This document shows, one piece after another, positions 1-7,917 of a stretch of DNA of 64,000 bases. The DNA is from Thalassococcus_A lentus (GTDB taxonomy: Bacteria > Pseudomonadota > Alphaproteobacteria > Rhodobacterales > Rhodobacteraceae): NCBI RefSeq assembly GCF_028023555.1, contig NZ_JAQIOY010000003.1, forward strand, positions 186,001 to 250,000, written 5' to 3'. The notes beneath the pieces were generated by a model. That model ran no database searches, was not told the origin of the DNA, and saw only the letters and a list, made by a program, of their open reading frames with translations. Both the position numbers and the translations under genes were made by a program. The first letter of the stretch is position 1. Each line of letters starts with the position of its first letter.

Positions 1-733
1 GGGCATCTTGTGTAAAGGCCTCAGATACGGGGCCTTCGCCCAGACGGCGGCGGTTGATCAAAAAGACGTTGTCAAAATAGGTGTCGACCGTGGACAGATC
101 GTGATGCACGGCGACGACCGTTTTTCCTTCGTCCTTGAGAGACTTCAAAACGGTGATGATTGCTTCTTCGGTGGCAGCATCTACACCGGCAAAGGGTTCA
201 TCCAGCAAGAACAGGTCCGCATGCTGCGCCAAGGCGCGTGCCAAAAACACGCGCTGTTGCTGGCCGCCAGACAATTGTCCGATCTGTCGGTCGGCGAAAT
301 CCTGCATGCCAACACGGGTCAGGCAGGCCATTGCGCGCGCGATGTGTTGCGGGCGAACACGGCGGAGCAGGCCGAGTTCCGCATAAAGCCCCATGAGAAC
401 CACATCGAGCACCTGTGTCGGGAAATCCCAATCAACGCTGGCCCTTTGCGGGACATAGGCAACCCGGTTGCGATTGCGCGCCAGATCATCACCCCAATAA
501 GTGATCTGCCCGGCCAAGGGGTTCACAATACCAAGGGATGCTTTCAACAGCGTCGACTTGCCTGCCCCGTTCGGCCCGATGATTGCGGTCATTGCACCGG
601 GCGCAACGGTCATGTCGACTGAAAACACCACTGGTTCGGCACCGTAGGCAACGGTCAGTCCCCGCAAGGCCAAAGGCGCGGTGTCTACGCCGTCTTGGTC
701 GGCTGGTCCTGTGGGTGCGACTTGCAAGCTCAT
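1..733 (-). CDS. Metal (Mn/Zn) ABC transporter ATP-binding subunit, 3' end outside window
   Basis: This is the ATPase of a metal ABC importer that powers uptake of Mn2+ or Zn2+ at the inner membrane. The reading frame runs from ATG at 733 to the window edge, so the C-terminus is missing. Walker A (GPNGAGKST) sits at residues 53-61. The signature LSGGQQQR and the Walker B stretch LFLLDEP follow at about residues 155-185, then a switch histidine in VAVHHDL. The start overlaps the stop of the binding-protein gene by ATGA, so the two are translationally coupled. The permease should lie beyond position 1. Metal specificity cannot be read from the ATPase itself; the operators and the binding protein favour manganese. 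Confidence 0.93.
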   Translation of the reverse strand, partial: MSLQVAPTGPADQDGVDTAPLALRGLTVAYGAEPVVFSVDMTVAPGAMTAIIGPNGAGKSTLLKASLGIVNPLAGQITYWGDDLARNRNRVAYVPQRASVDWDFPTQVLDVVLMGLYAELGLLRRVRPQHIARAMACLTRVGMQDFADRQIGQLSGGQQQRVFLARALAQHADLFLLDEPFAGVDAATEEAIITVLKSLKDEGKTVVAVHHDLSTVDTYFDNVFLINRRRLGEGPVSEAFTQDA

Positions 734-1689
734 AGTCCTGCCGCCAGTTTGCCGTTCATACCCTGTGGCGGAACATCTGCACCAAGTGCCCGGGCAATCA
801 CCGTGCTGTTGTGATCGATCATACCAACATAAGTGCCTTCGTACGTGCCGGGCATACCCATAGCGTCTGAGAAAAGCTCACCGCCAATCGAGACGGTATG
901 GCCGCGGGCCGCAGCCCCTTCGATCAAGGCGCGGATATTGCGGTCAGAGACCGAGCTTTCGACAAACACAGCACTGATCTTGCGCGTGACCAGCATGTCG
1001 ACCAGTGTGCCAATGCGCTGCAGGCCGGCTTCGGATTCAGTAGATATGCCTTGAATGCCTTCGACCTCGAACCCGTAGGCCTGTCCGAAATAGGCAAAGG
1101 CGTCGTGGGCGGTAACCAGAACGCGAGCCTGTTCAGGGATCATGGCCAGCGTGTCGCGGGCATAGTTCCCAACGGTCTCGATCTCGCTCAAATAAGCCTG
1201 TGCATTGACCGCAAACCGATCGGCTTTTTCCGGCGCAGCCTGCTGCATTGCCACAAGGGTTTCGCGAACAGCGTGCTGCCATAGTCCCGGAACCATCCAG
1301 ATGTGCGGATCGGCTTTGCCTGCATAATCGGCATGACGGATCAGTTCAGACTTTGGTGTGCCCTCGGCCACGGCCACCACGGTTGTGCGCCGGGCCAGCG
1401 TTTCCAAAAAGGATTCCAGCTGTGCTTCTAGGTACAGGCCGTTGGAAAGTACCAGATCAGCGCGTGTCATGGCCACGATGTCGGATCGGGTTTGGCGATA
1501 CGCATGTGGATCAACCCCAGCGCCCATCAGCGCGGTCACCACCGCATCACCGCCACCGATGGCGCGCGCAGCGTCGGCCACCATTCCGGTTGTCGCAACC
1601 ACCCGTAGGGGGGTGTCTGCCCATGCGGCTGAACCCAAAAGAGGGGCGGCAGCCATGGAGCTGATCAGGGCACGACGGGTCAGGTTCAT
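730..1689 (-). CDS. Metal ABC transporter periplasmic substrate-binding protein (ZnuA/SitA/TroA family)
   Basis: A 319-residue cluster A-I binding protein that hands Mn2+ or Zn2+ to the neighbouring ABC importer. The N-terminus is an export signal with a twin arginine (TRRALISS) followed by a hydrophobic segment ending near AWA. Likely metal ligands are the histidines in GVDPHAY, ADPHIW and VTAHDAF, and the aspartate in GELFSDAMG. The His-rich loop typical of zinc-specific ZnuA is absent, which leans toward manganese. GGAG lies 7 bases before the ATG at 1689. Two palindromes upstream (1719-1764) probably control the operon. Confidence 0.93.
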   Translation of the reverse strand: MNLTRRALISSMAAAPLLGSAAWADTPLRVVATTGMVADAARAIGGGDAVVTALMGAGVDPHAYRQTRSDIVAMTRADLVLSNGLYLEAQLESFLETLARRTTVVAVAEGTPKSELIRHADYAGKADPHIWMVPGLWQHAVRETLVAMQQAAPEKADRFAVNAQAYLSEIETVGNYARDTLAMIPEQARVLVTAHDAFAYFGQAYGFEVEGIQGISTESEAGLQRIGTLVDMLVTRKISAVFVESSVSDRNIRALIEGAAARGHTVSIGGELFSDAMGMPGTYEGTYVGMIDHNSTVIARALGADVPPQGMNGKLAAGL

Positions 1690-1718
1690 TTCGGATCTCC
1701 GGATTGCTGCTTTTTATA

Positions 1719-1733
1719 TGCGAGTCATTCGCA
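1719..1733. promoter_or_regulatory. Palindromic operator 1 of the metal importer operon
   Basis: TGCGA-GTCAT-TCGCA is a perfect 5-5-5 inverted repeat about 30 bases upstream of the binding-protein start. It matches the second palindrome in half-sites and spacer length, with centres exactly 30 bases apart. A Fur-family manganese regulator (Mur) or MntR is the likely ligand; this is inference from the neighbouring gene. Confidence 0.6.
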
Positions 1734-1747
1734 AGAAGTCAATGTAG

Positions 1748-1764
1748 TTGCGAGCGATTCGCAA
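1748..1764. promoter_or_regulatory. Palindromic operator 2 of the metal importer operon
   Basis: TTGCGA-GCGAT-TCGCAA is a perfect 6-5-6 inverted repeat, the longer of the two copies. It lies between the divergent metal importer operon and deoC, closer to the importer. Two like-spaced copies suggest cooperative binding of two dimers on one face of the helix. Confidence 0.6.
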
Positions 1765-1845
1765 AAAAGATGCCGTCGCGTTGCTGCGACAGCCGCTTGC
1801 GCGTCCCCACGCTTGGTGACAGTTTGGCAAATCAGGAGCCGATCA

Positions 1846-2859
1846 ATGAGCCACACAGACACCATGACAGCATTGGAAACGGGACAGCTTCCCCAAGTGA
1901 GTGCGACCCACAATCCCGAACCACGCAATCCGGGCATTCCGCTTGATATGGATTGGGTGATGCGGGCGCGGGCGAACCGGTCTGCCATTGAACGCCGGGC
2001 GGCCACATTGCCTGGGCGGCGCTCGGTCAAAAAAGAGCATCAGGCTGCATGGCTTGCCCGTGCAATTTCCTGCATCGATTTGACGACTTTGTCGGGGGAC
2101 GACACGCCTGGGCGCGTTCTGCGCTTGTGCACGAAGGCGCGGAATCCTGTGCGTGCTGATATCCTCGACACGCTGGGTCTGCCCAACCTGACCACCGGCG
2201 CAGTCTGTGTTTATCACGACATGATCGGTGATGCTGTCCGAGCGCTGGACGGGACCGGCATCCCGGTCGCCGCCGTCTCGACCGGGTTCCCGGCCGGGCT
2301 TTCGCCATTTCATTTGCGCATTGCCGAGATTGAAGAAAGCGTGAAGGCGGGCGCAGAAGAAATCGATATCGTTATTTCGCGCCGCTTGGTGTTGCGTGGT
2401 GATTGGCAGGGCCTCTACGACGAGATGGTCGCCTTTCGAAAGGCCTGCGGGCCTGCTCATGTCAAAGCGATCCTTGCGACGGGCGAATTGGGCACCCTGC
2501 AAAACGTGGCACGCGCTTCTCTGGTGTGCATGATGGCCGGTGCCGATTTCATCAAGACATCGACAGGCAAGGAAAGCGTCAATGCCACCTTGCCGGTTTC
2601 GTTGGTCATGATCCGTGCGATCCGCGACTTTTATGACCGCACCGGGTTCCGGGTGGGGTACAAACCTGCCGGGGGTATTTCCAAAGCCAAAGATGCAGTG
2701 ACTTATCTGGCCTTGATCAAGGAAGAGCTTGGGGACCGATGGCTGCGCCCCGACCTGTTCCGGTTTGGGGCGTCGTCGCTGTTAGGTGATATTGAACGCC
2801 AACTCGAACACCACGTGACCGGAGCCTATTCGGCGTCCTGGCGCCACCCGATAGGCTAG
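1846..2859 (+). CDS. deoC: Deoxyribose-phosphate aldolase
   Basis: Class I aldolase that splits 2-deoxyribose 5-phosphate into acetaldehyde and glyceraldehyde 3-phosphate in deoxynucleoside breakdown. The 337-residue product is the long form, with about 70 extra N-terminal residues compared with E. coli DeoC. The Schiff-base lysine is Lys237 in FIKTSTGKESVNAT, and the second conserved lysine is Lys273 in GYKPAGG. The phosphate-binding end RFGASSLL is also present. I chose ATG 1846 because AGGAG lies 8 bases upstream; an in-frame TTG/GTG extension to 1813 has no ribosome binding site. The downstream aldehyde dehydrogenase would oxidise the acetaldehyde. Confidence 0.96.
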   Translation: MSHTDTMTALETGQLPQVSATHNPEPRNPGIPLDMDWVMRARANRSAIERRAATLPGRRSVKKEHQAAWLARAISCIDLTTLSGDDTPGRVLRLCTKARNPVRADILDTLGLPNLTTGAVCVYHDMIGDAVRALDGTGIPVAAVSTGFPAGLSPFHLRIAEIEESVKAGAEEIDIVISRRLVLRGDWQGLYDEMVAFRKACGPAHVKAILATGELGTLQNVARASLVCMMAGADFIKTSTGKESVNATLPVSLVMIRAIRDFYDRTGFRVGYKPAGGISKAKDAVTYLALIKEELGDRWLRPDLFRFGASSLLGDIERQLEHHVTGAYSASWRHPIG

Positions 2860-2862
2860 GCG

Positions 2863-3156
2863 ATGCAGAACAACCCATATCTTCTGTTGTTCGGCCTGTT
2901 TTTTGCGCTCTATCTGGGCGGCCAGTCCTGGCAAAGACGGCGTGTGAAACGCGCGGCGCGCGATTTGCCGACGCGCATGCAACGCTTGCTTGGTCCGGAG
3001 CCGGAATTCGCCCCGCCTGAGGACGTTCCCGAGGCCTTGCAGGATTATGCCAACCTTCATCGTCGCGCCGGGCGCATCAAGCTATGCGTCTGGGGCCTTG
3101 CCTTTGTCTGGCTGGCCTACGCCGCCTTCCTTGTCCTGAGAAAGCAGTTTTCATGA
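2863..3156 (+). CDS. Small two-segment membrane protein between deoC and aldehyde dehydrogenase
   Basis: A 97-residue protein that I do not recognise. It has a hydrophobic segment at about residues 6-20, a basic stretch (QRRRVKRAARDLPTRMQR), an acidic middle, and a second hydrophobic segment at about 74-90. Such a protein would be an inner-membrane hairpin with its middle in the cytoplasm. It starts 3 bases after deoC and its stop overlaps the next start by ATGA, so it is clearly part of the deo operon. Function is unknown; a role linked to aldehyde handling is only guilt by position. Confidence 0.8.
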   Translation: MQNNPYLLLFGLFFALYLGGQSWQRRRVKRAARDLPTRMQRLLGPEPEFAPPEDVPEALQDYANLHRRAGRIKLCVWGLAFVWLAYAAFLVLRKQFS

Positions 3157-5486
3157 CCGTCAAAGATATCTTCGAAACCATGGACTATGGCGCAGCCCCA
3201 GAGGCTGCGGGTGACGCACTGGCGTGGATCACGGATCAAGGGGCCCGGTTTGGCTGTTTCATCGATGGTGCTTTTGCCGCGCCAGGCGAGACCTTTGAAA
3301 CCAAAAGCCCGGCCACGGGCGAAGTGTTGGCCGAGATCACGCAGGCAACGCAGGCCGATGTGGATGCGGCGGTCAATGCCGCTCGGCGGGCACAAGGCAA
3401 ATGGGCGCGACTGGGCGGTAAGGGCCGTGCACGCTATCTCTATGCACTGGCGCGGCTGTTGCAAAAACACGCGCGCCTGTTGGCCGTTCTTGAAACCATG
3501 GACAACGGCAAACCGATCCGCGAAGCCCGCGACATTGACGTGCCTCTGGCCCAGCGACATTTTTATCATCACGCCGGCATGGCCCAGCTCATGGATGCCG
3601 AACTGCCAGGTCGTGAGGCGCTGGGCGTTTGTGGCCAGATCATTCCATGGAATTTCCCGCTTCTCATGCTGGCGTGGAAGGTCGCCCCGGCTTTGGCGAT
3701 GGGCAACACGGTGGTCCTGAAGCCTGCGGAATGGACATCTCTTACTGCGTTGTGCTTTGCAGATCTCTGCCGTCAGGCGGGCCTGCCCAAAGGCGTTGTG
3801 AATATTGTCACCGGTGACGGCGCAGTGGGCGAGATGATCGTGGCGTCCGACGTCGACAAGATCGCTTTTACCGGCTCGACCGAGGTCGGGCGCAAAATTC
3901 GCGCCGCCACCGCGGGGAGGGGCATTCCGCTCACGCTCGAGTTGGGTGGCAAGAGCCCTTATATCGTTTTCGAAGATGCCGATATCGATAGTGCTGTCGA
4001 AGGCTTGGTGGATGCGATCTGGTTCAATGGTGGACAGGTTTGCTGCGCCGGTTCGCGCCTTTTGGTTCAGGAGGGCATCAGCGAAGCATTCCACACCAAG
4101 CTTCGTGCGAGAATGGACAAATTGCGCATCGGCAATCCTCTCGATAAGAGCATCGACGTAGGTGCGATCGTTGATCCCGAGCAAAAGAACAGGATCGCGG
4201 CACTGGTTGATGCATCGGACGGCGTGATACATCGCGCCGCCTGCGCCGTGCCGGACGGGTGTTATTATCCGCCGACCCTGATCACCGGCCTGTCCACTGC
4301 GTCGCCCTTGATGCAGGAAGAAGTCTTCGGCCCGGTTTTGGTCTCCACGACGTTCCGCACGCCTGCCGAAGCTGCGGAGGTCGCGAATAACACCCGATAT
4401 GGTCTTGCTGCTTCGGTTTGGTCCGAGAATATCAATACAGCACTGGACGTCGCCCCCAAGCTGGCCGCCGGTGTGGTCTGGGTGAACGGCACGAACATGT
4501 TCGACGCGGCTGCGCCGTTCGGCGGTGTGCGTGAATCCGGGTTTGGCCGTGAAGGCGGATGGGAGGGGCTTCAGGCCTACACCAAACCCGTTGCCAAACC
4601 AAAGGCGCTCAAGCCTGTTGCCGCGCTCAAGGGTGAAGATGCAGAGCCACAGCCGGTGGATCGCACTGCCAAGCTGTATATTGGCGGGAAACAGGCACGC
4701 CCAGACGGTGGTTATGCCCGCAACATCTTTGACAAGCGTGGGCGTTTGATTGGTCAGGCACCCATTGCCAATCGCAAGGATGTTCGCAACGCCGTAGAAG
4801 CCGCGCGCGCTGCAAAAGGTTGGGCCGGGGCCAGTGCCCACAATCGCGCGCAGATCTTGTACTATATCGCCGAAAACCTCGCTGCGCGTGCCGATGAGTT
4901 TGCCGCGCGGATCGATCTGACGACCGGTGGTAGCAAAGGCGCTGCCGAAGTTGAGGCTGCCATCAGCCGTCTGTTCACCTATGGCGCTTGGGCCGACAAA
5001 TTCGATGGACGGGTGGCGCAGGCCCCGATGCGAGGGCTGGCGGTCGCGCTGCGCGAACCATGCGGTGTGATTGCTGCACTTTGCCCCGATGCGTTTCCTT
5101 TGCTGGGGCTTGTGTCTTGCATGGCCCCGGCCATCGCCATGGGCAATCGAACGGTGTTGGTCGCGTCAGAGCCGTTCCCGCTGGTGGCAACAGACTTCTA
5201 TCAGGTGCTCGAAACTTCGGACGTGCCGGCTGGGGTCGTGAACATCTTGACCGGCGCCGCGTCTGAGCTGGCACCAACCCTTGCAAGTCACGTGGACATT
5301 GAGGCGGTCTGGTCGTTCTGCGGCGCTGATGTTGCGCAGACGATCGAAGCGGGCGCAGCCGGAAATCTCAAGCGTACTTGGACCGAACGCACAGCACGCG
5401 ACTGGATGGGGGATGTGGGCGAAGGTCGCGAATTCCTCGAAGCCGCGACCGAGGTCAAGACGGTCTGGGTGCCTTACGGCGCTTAG
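3153..5486 (+). CDS. Double-domain aldehyde dehydrogenase of the deoC operon
   Basis: A 777-residue NAD(P)-dependent aldehyde dehydrogenase, most likely oxidising acetaldehyde released by DeoC. It is a tandem fusion. Residues about 1-490 form a complete domain with FTGSTEVG (cofactor binding), catalytic base Glu263 in LELGGKSP and nucleophile Cys297 in GQVCCAGSR. Residues about 500-777 repeat the N-terminal part of the fold but end without the Glu and Cys motifs, so this half looks catalytically dead and perhaps structural. The true start is ATG 3153, coupled by ATGA to the small membrane protein. The stop shares 4 bases with the converging HTH gene. Confidence 0.93.
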   Translation: MTVKDIFETMDYGAAPEAAGDALAWITDQGARFGCFIDGAFAAPGETFETKSPATGEVLAEITQATQADVDAAVNAARRAQGKWARLGGKGRARYLYALARLLQKHARLLAVLETMDNGKPIREARDIDVPLAQRHFYHHAGMAQLMDAELPGREALGVCGQIIPWNFPLLMLAWKVAPALAMGNTVVLKPAEWTSLTALCFADLCRQAGLPKGVVNIVTGDGAVGEMIVASDVDKIAFTGSTEVGRKIRAATAGRGIPLTLELGGKSPYIVFEDADIDSAVEGLVDAIWFNGGQVCCAGSRLLVQEGISEAFHTKLRARMDKLRIGNPLDKSIDVGAIVDPEQKNRIAALVDASDGVIHRAACAVPDGCYYPPTLITGLSTASPLMQEEVFGPVLVSTTFRTPAEAAEVANNTRYGLAASVWSENINTALDVAPKLAAGVVWVNGTNMFDAAAPFGGVRESGFGREGGWEGLQAYTKPVAKPKALKPVAALKGEDAEPQPVDRTAKLYIGGKQARPDGGYARNIFDKRGRLIGQAPIANRKDVRNAVEAARAAKGWAGASAHNRAQILYYIAENLAARADEFAARIDLTTGGSKGAAEVEAAISRLFTYGAWADKFDGRVAQAPMRGLAVALREPCGVIAALCPDAFPLLGLVSCMAPAIAMGNRTVLVASEPFPLVATDFYQVLETSDVPAGVVNILTGAASELAPTLASHVDIEAVWSFCGADVAQTIEAGAAGNLKRTWTERTARDWMGDVGEGREFLEAATEVKTVWVPYGA

Positions 5487-5698
5487 ACCGCATCCTCAGG
5501 CAAGGCTTCGAGCAGATCGCCGGGCTGACAGTCAAGCACTTCGCAAATCCGCGCCAGAGTCTCAAAGCGGATGCCTTTGACCTTGCCGGATTTCAGCAGG
5601 GATATGTTCTGTTCGGTGATTCCCACCTCGGCTGCCAATTCACGCGATCGCATTTTGCGCCGCGCCAGCATGACGTCCAATCTGACCACGATCTGCAT
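5483..5698 (-). CDS. Small XRE-family HTH regulator
   Basis: A 71-residue Cro/CI-type DNA-binding protein made almost entirely of one helix-turn-helix: MRSRELAAEVGITEQNISLL is the HTH core and RFETLARICEVLDCQPGDLL the following helices. ATG 5698 overlaps the upstream DUF2975 stop (TGATG), so the two are coupled. Pairing of a compact XRE regulator with a DUF2975 membrane protein is common, and the partner may act as its sensor or target. A TTG at 5701 is an alternative start. The 3' end overlaps the aldehyde dehydrogenase stop tail to tail. Confidence 0.9.
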   Translation of the reverse strand: MQIVVRLDVMLARRKMRSRELAAEVGITEQNISLLKSGKVKGIRFETLARICEVLDCQPGDLLEALPEDAV

Positions 5699-6231
5699 CA
5701 AACAAAACTCTCGTTTTCGCGCGCAATCGCGACGGCCTGCGCGATCACCATGCCGATCATCAGCATCATGCCGCCCACAAGGCTGAGCGCGACCAGATGG
5801 CTGTCTATGGCAATGGATAGGCTGCGCTGACCTGTGGGCGCGTCGATCGACAACACGAGCGAAACAAACGGTGTATGCAGAACCGCCATAAGCGCACGAA
5901 CCAGAGTCCAGATGCCAATACCTCGGATGTGCCGCGCGGCCGGAAGGCTCAGGGCCTCACCCTTTGCGTAACAGCCAAATAGCCGGCTCATGTGCCAAAG
6001 GATCAACAGGGTCACGGCCAGCTGAAGCAGGCTCGCCCCGATCAAAAGCGCAATAGCGGAAGAGCCGGTCGTCCAGTCACCCGGCGCCTTGGAAATGCTG
6101 TCATGGGCCTGCGCAACCAACGCGTCAGGGTCGAACAGGGAATAGGGAATGAGGATCACAAGGGCCAGCATCGTGACCCATGTCATCCACTGAAGTGTCA
6201 CAGCCCAGTGACGTGTGCGACGAGGAAGCAT
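5698..6231 (-). CDS. DUF2975-type membrane protein
   Basis: A 177-residue inner-membrane protein with four hydrophobic segments, in about residues 15-35, 60-85, 115-140 and 145-170. Length, topology and the directly following XRE gene match the DUF2975 family, whose function is not established. The start at ATG 6231 (MLPRRTRHWAV) follows AAGGGA and puts a basic stretch before the first segment. The frame is open further upstream, but that extension reads into the region before the divergent lipoprotein gene and lacks a credible start. Confidence 0.8.
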   Translation of the reverse strand: MLPRRTRHWAVTLQWMTWVTMLALVILIPYSLFDPDALVAQAHDSISKAPGDWTTGSSAIALLIGASLLQLAVTLLILWHMSRLFGCYAKGEALSLPAARHIRGIGIWTLVRALMAVLHTPFVSLVLSIDAPTGQRSLSIAIDSHLVALSLVGGMMLMIGMVIAQAVAIARENESFV

Positions 6232-6304
6232 GTCTAAAAATTCCCTTGCTGCGTGAGTAAAAATTATCGTAACACAATAAAAAAATATTACAAGAGTACG
6301 TATC

Positions 6305-6856
6305 ATGATTCGAAAAATGACACTTATTGCGCTACTACTGAGCGGGTGCTCGGCTATCGACCACGCGACCACAGCCATGCTTGAAAGACAAAACCCGCTG
6401 ACCGCTGATCCGGCGAAATACACCGTCGTGATCGGTCTCCCGCCCGGGCTGGGGCTCGAGCAAAATGGCGCGACCATCGGACTGGACGCGCAATTTCGCG
6501 ATCAGGCGATCAGTGAAAAGTACCATTTGCGTCAAACCGGATTGTCAGATGGTGGAATTGCTTTGGCTATCAAACCAGAGGACGTGCCAAAGCTGAGGGC
6601 GATGCAGGCCAAGGTCGCCGCGTGGGAGCAAGAGTCGCCCGCTGATTCCACTGGCAGTCTGACCGCCATGGTCAGCCCGTGTTACACCGGGTTGCCGGTT
6701 CCGGAAAATGGCAAGGTCAGCATTTCGATCCGGACCCGTGAAGGCGGCCCTTTGATGCCGTTGCTTCGCCCTTATTCAGCGCAAAAACTGGTCAAACGGA
6801 TCGAAACGGATGCGGGTGCGCCTTTGCCACGCTGCGGCACGTCGGTCGAGCGTTGA
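6305..6856 (+). CDS. Putative lipoprotein of unknown function
   Basis: A 183-residue protein with a lipoprotein signal: short basic N-terminus (MIRK), hydrophobic core and lipobox LLSGC with Cys15 as the lipid-modified residue. The mature part is hydrophilic with a second cysteine pair (SPCYTG and LPRCGT) that could form a disulfide. I do not recognise a family. It diverges from the DUF2975 gene. A +2 aspartate rule check does not apply here (Ser follows the Cys), so outer-membrane sorting is likely but unproven. Confidence 0.72.
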   Translation: MIRKMTLIALLLSGCSAIDHATTAMLERQNPLTADPAKYTVVIGLPPGLGLEQNGATIGLDAQFRDQAISEKYHLRQTGLSDGGIALAIKPEDVPKLRAMQAKVAAWEQESPADSTGSLTAMVSPCYTGLPVPENGKVSISIRTREGGPLMPLLRPYSAQKLVKRIETDAGAPLPRCGTSVER

Positions 6857-6942
6857 GAATTCAGCCGGGCGGTGCTATCTTTGGCACGAGCCCGGCGCCG
6901 GGGCATCTAGGATGCGGCGCGTATCACAAGGAGGACGATGTC

Positions 6943-7365
6943 CTGTCTTCGACAGCAAGCGCGGCAGATGCCGCAGGCAAGGGCGCACCCGTAACCGGAA
7001 TGCCCGCAATGGAATCGACAAGCGAAGAACTGCTTGCCGCTATTTTGGAAGTTCTTTCCGACAACAAGGCCGAAGACGTCGTGCAGATTGATCTGCGCGG
7101 TAAGACTTCTGTCTGCGACTACATGGTCGTGTGCTCTGGCCGGTCATCGCGCCAGGTCGCGGCTCTGTCCGACAAGGTCGAGGAAGAGTTGAAGCACAGC
7201 CATGGGCTTTTGACCAAGGTTGAGGGCAAAAGCTCGGGCGATTGGGTGCTGATCGACGCAGCGGATGTCGTGGTGCATGTGTTCCGACCCGAAGTGCGCG
7301 AGTTCTATCAGCTGGAAAAGATGTGGCTGCCCGCAGGCGATGCGGCCGAACCAGCACCGCAATAA
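6943..7365 (+). CDS. rsfS: Ribosome silencing factor RsfS
   Basis: RsfS binds uL14 on the large subunit and blocks subunit joining when nutrients are short. Conserved parts visible are KAEDVVQIDLRGKTSVCDYM, the SGRSSRQ turn, GDWVLID and the C-terminal FRPEVREFYQLEKMW. The start is unusual. AAGGAGG at 6928-6934 is followed after 8 bases by an in-frame CTG at 6943, which gives 140 residues. In-frame ATGs at 7000 and 7009 lack a ribosome binding site, and a TTG at 6853 would overlap the upstream stop region. rlmH follows without a gap. Confidence 0.9.
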   Translation: MSSTASAADAAGKGAPVTGMPAMESTSEELLAAILEVLSDNKAEDVVQIDLRGKTSVCDYMVVCSGRSSRQVAALSDKVEEELKHSHGLLTKVEGKSSGDWVLIDAADVVVHVFRPEVREFYQLEKMWLPAGDAAEPAPQ

Positions 7366-7836
7366 ATGCGTGTGCATCTTTGTGTTGTGGGCCGGTTGAG
7401 AGCCGGCCCCGAGCGCGATCTGATTGACGACTATTTCAAACGGTTCGACCGGACGGGCCGGGCGCTGAGCCTTGGCCCGGTTTCCGTGCATGAAGTCGAA
7501 GACCGAAAAGGCGGCGGCATGGCGGCTGAGGCGGTATTGCTGCGCAAGGCCATTCCCAATGGGGCAACACTCTGCGTGCTGGATGAACGGGGCCGGGTTG
7601 AAAGTTCGCCTGAGTTTTCCAAACGTCTGGCCCGATGGCGTGACGATGGGGTTCAGGATCTGGCCTTTGTCATAGGCGGTGCTGACGGGATCGATACGGC
7701 GTTACGGTCCGAGGCGGATTTTGCATTGTCCTTCGGCCAGATGGTTTGGCCGCATATGTTGGTCCGTGTAATGCTCAGCGAGCAGCTTTATCGTGCGGCC
7801 TCGATTTTGGCGGGCAGTCCGTACCACCGGGTTTGA
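7366..7836 (+). CDS. rlmH: 23S rRNA pseudouridine-1915 N3-methyltransferase
   Basis: A 156-residue SPOUT-class methyltransferase that uses S-adenosylmethionine to methylate pseudouridine 1915 in helix 69 of 23S rRNA. The family hallmarks are present: LDERGRVESSPEFSKRL, the knot loop FVIGGADG, and the C-terminal LSEQLYRAASILAGSPYHR. Length equals the family norm. The ATG directly abuts the rsfS stop (TAAATG), an arrangement usual for these two ribosome genes. Two hairpins follow at 7844-7874. Confidence 0.97.
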   Translation: MRVHLCVVGRLRAGPERDLIDDYFKRFDRTGRALSLGPVSVHEVEDRKGGGMAAEAVLLRKAIPNGATLCVLDERGRVESSPEFSKRLARWRDDGVQDLAFVIGGADGIDTALRSEADFALSFGQMVWPHMLVRVMLSEQLYRAASILAGSPYHRV

Positions 7837-7843
7837 TGGGAGT

Positions 7844-7874
7844 AGGGGCGCTGCCCCTCTTGGCCGATGGCCAA
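7844..7874. terminator. Two adjacent hairpins between convergent rlmH and uppP
   Basis: AGGGGC-GCT-GCCCCT (7844-7858) and TTGGCC-GAT-GGCCAA (7860-7874) are two perfect inverted repeats placed one base apart. They sit in the 81-base gap between two converging genes, so they can end transcription from either side, although no clear T-run follows. They may belong to a dispersed intergenic repeat that continues to about 7904. Confidence 0.5.
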
Positions 7875-7917
7875 TTCACCCCGGGATATTTCGAGCACAA
7901 AGAAGCCTGCAGGGGGA

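Noticed and set aside
3117..4841. 574-codon minus-strand open frame opposite the aldehyde dehydrogenase
   Set aside because: No motifs or ribosome binding site, and it is fully covered by a clearly coding plus-strand gene.
6938..6991. 18-codon frame starting at ATG 6938 as an independent gene
   Set aside because: Too short to support as a protein gene; discussed only as a possible leader of rsfS.
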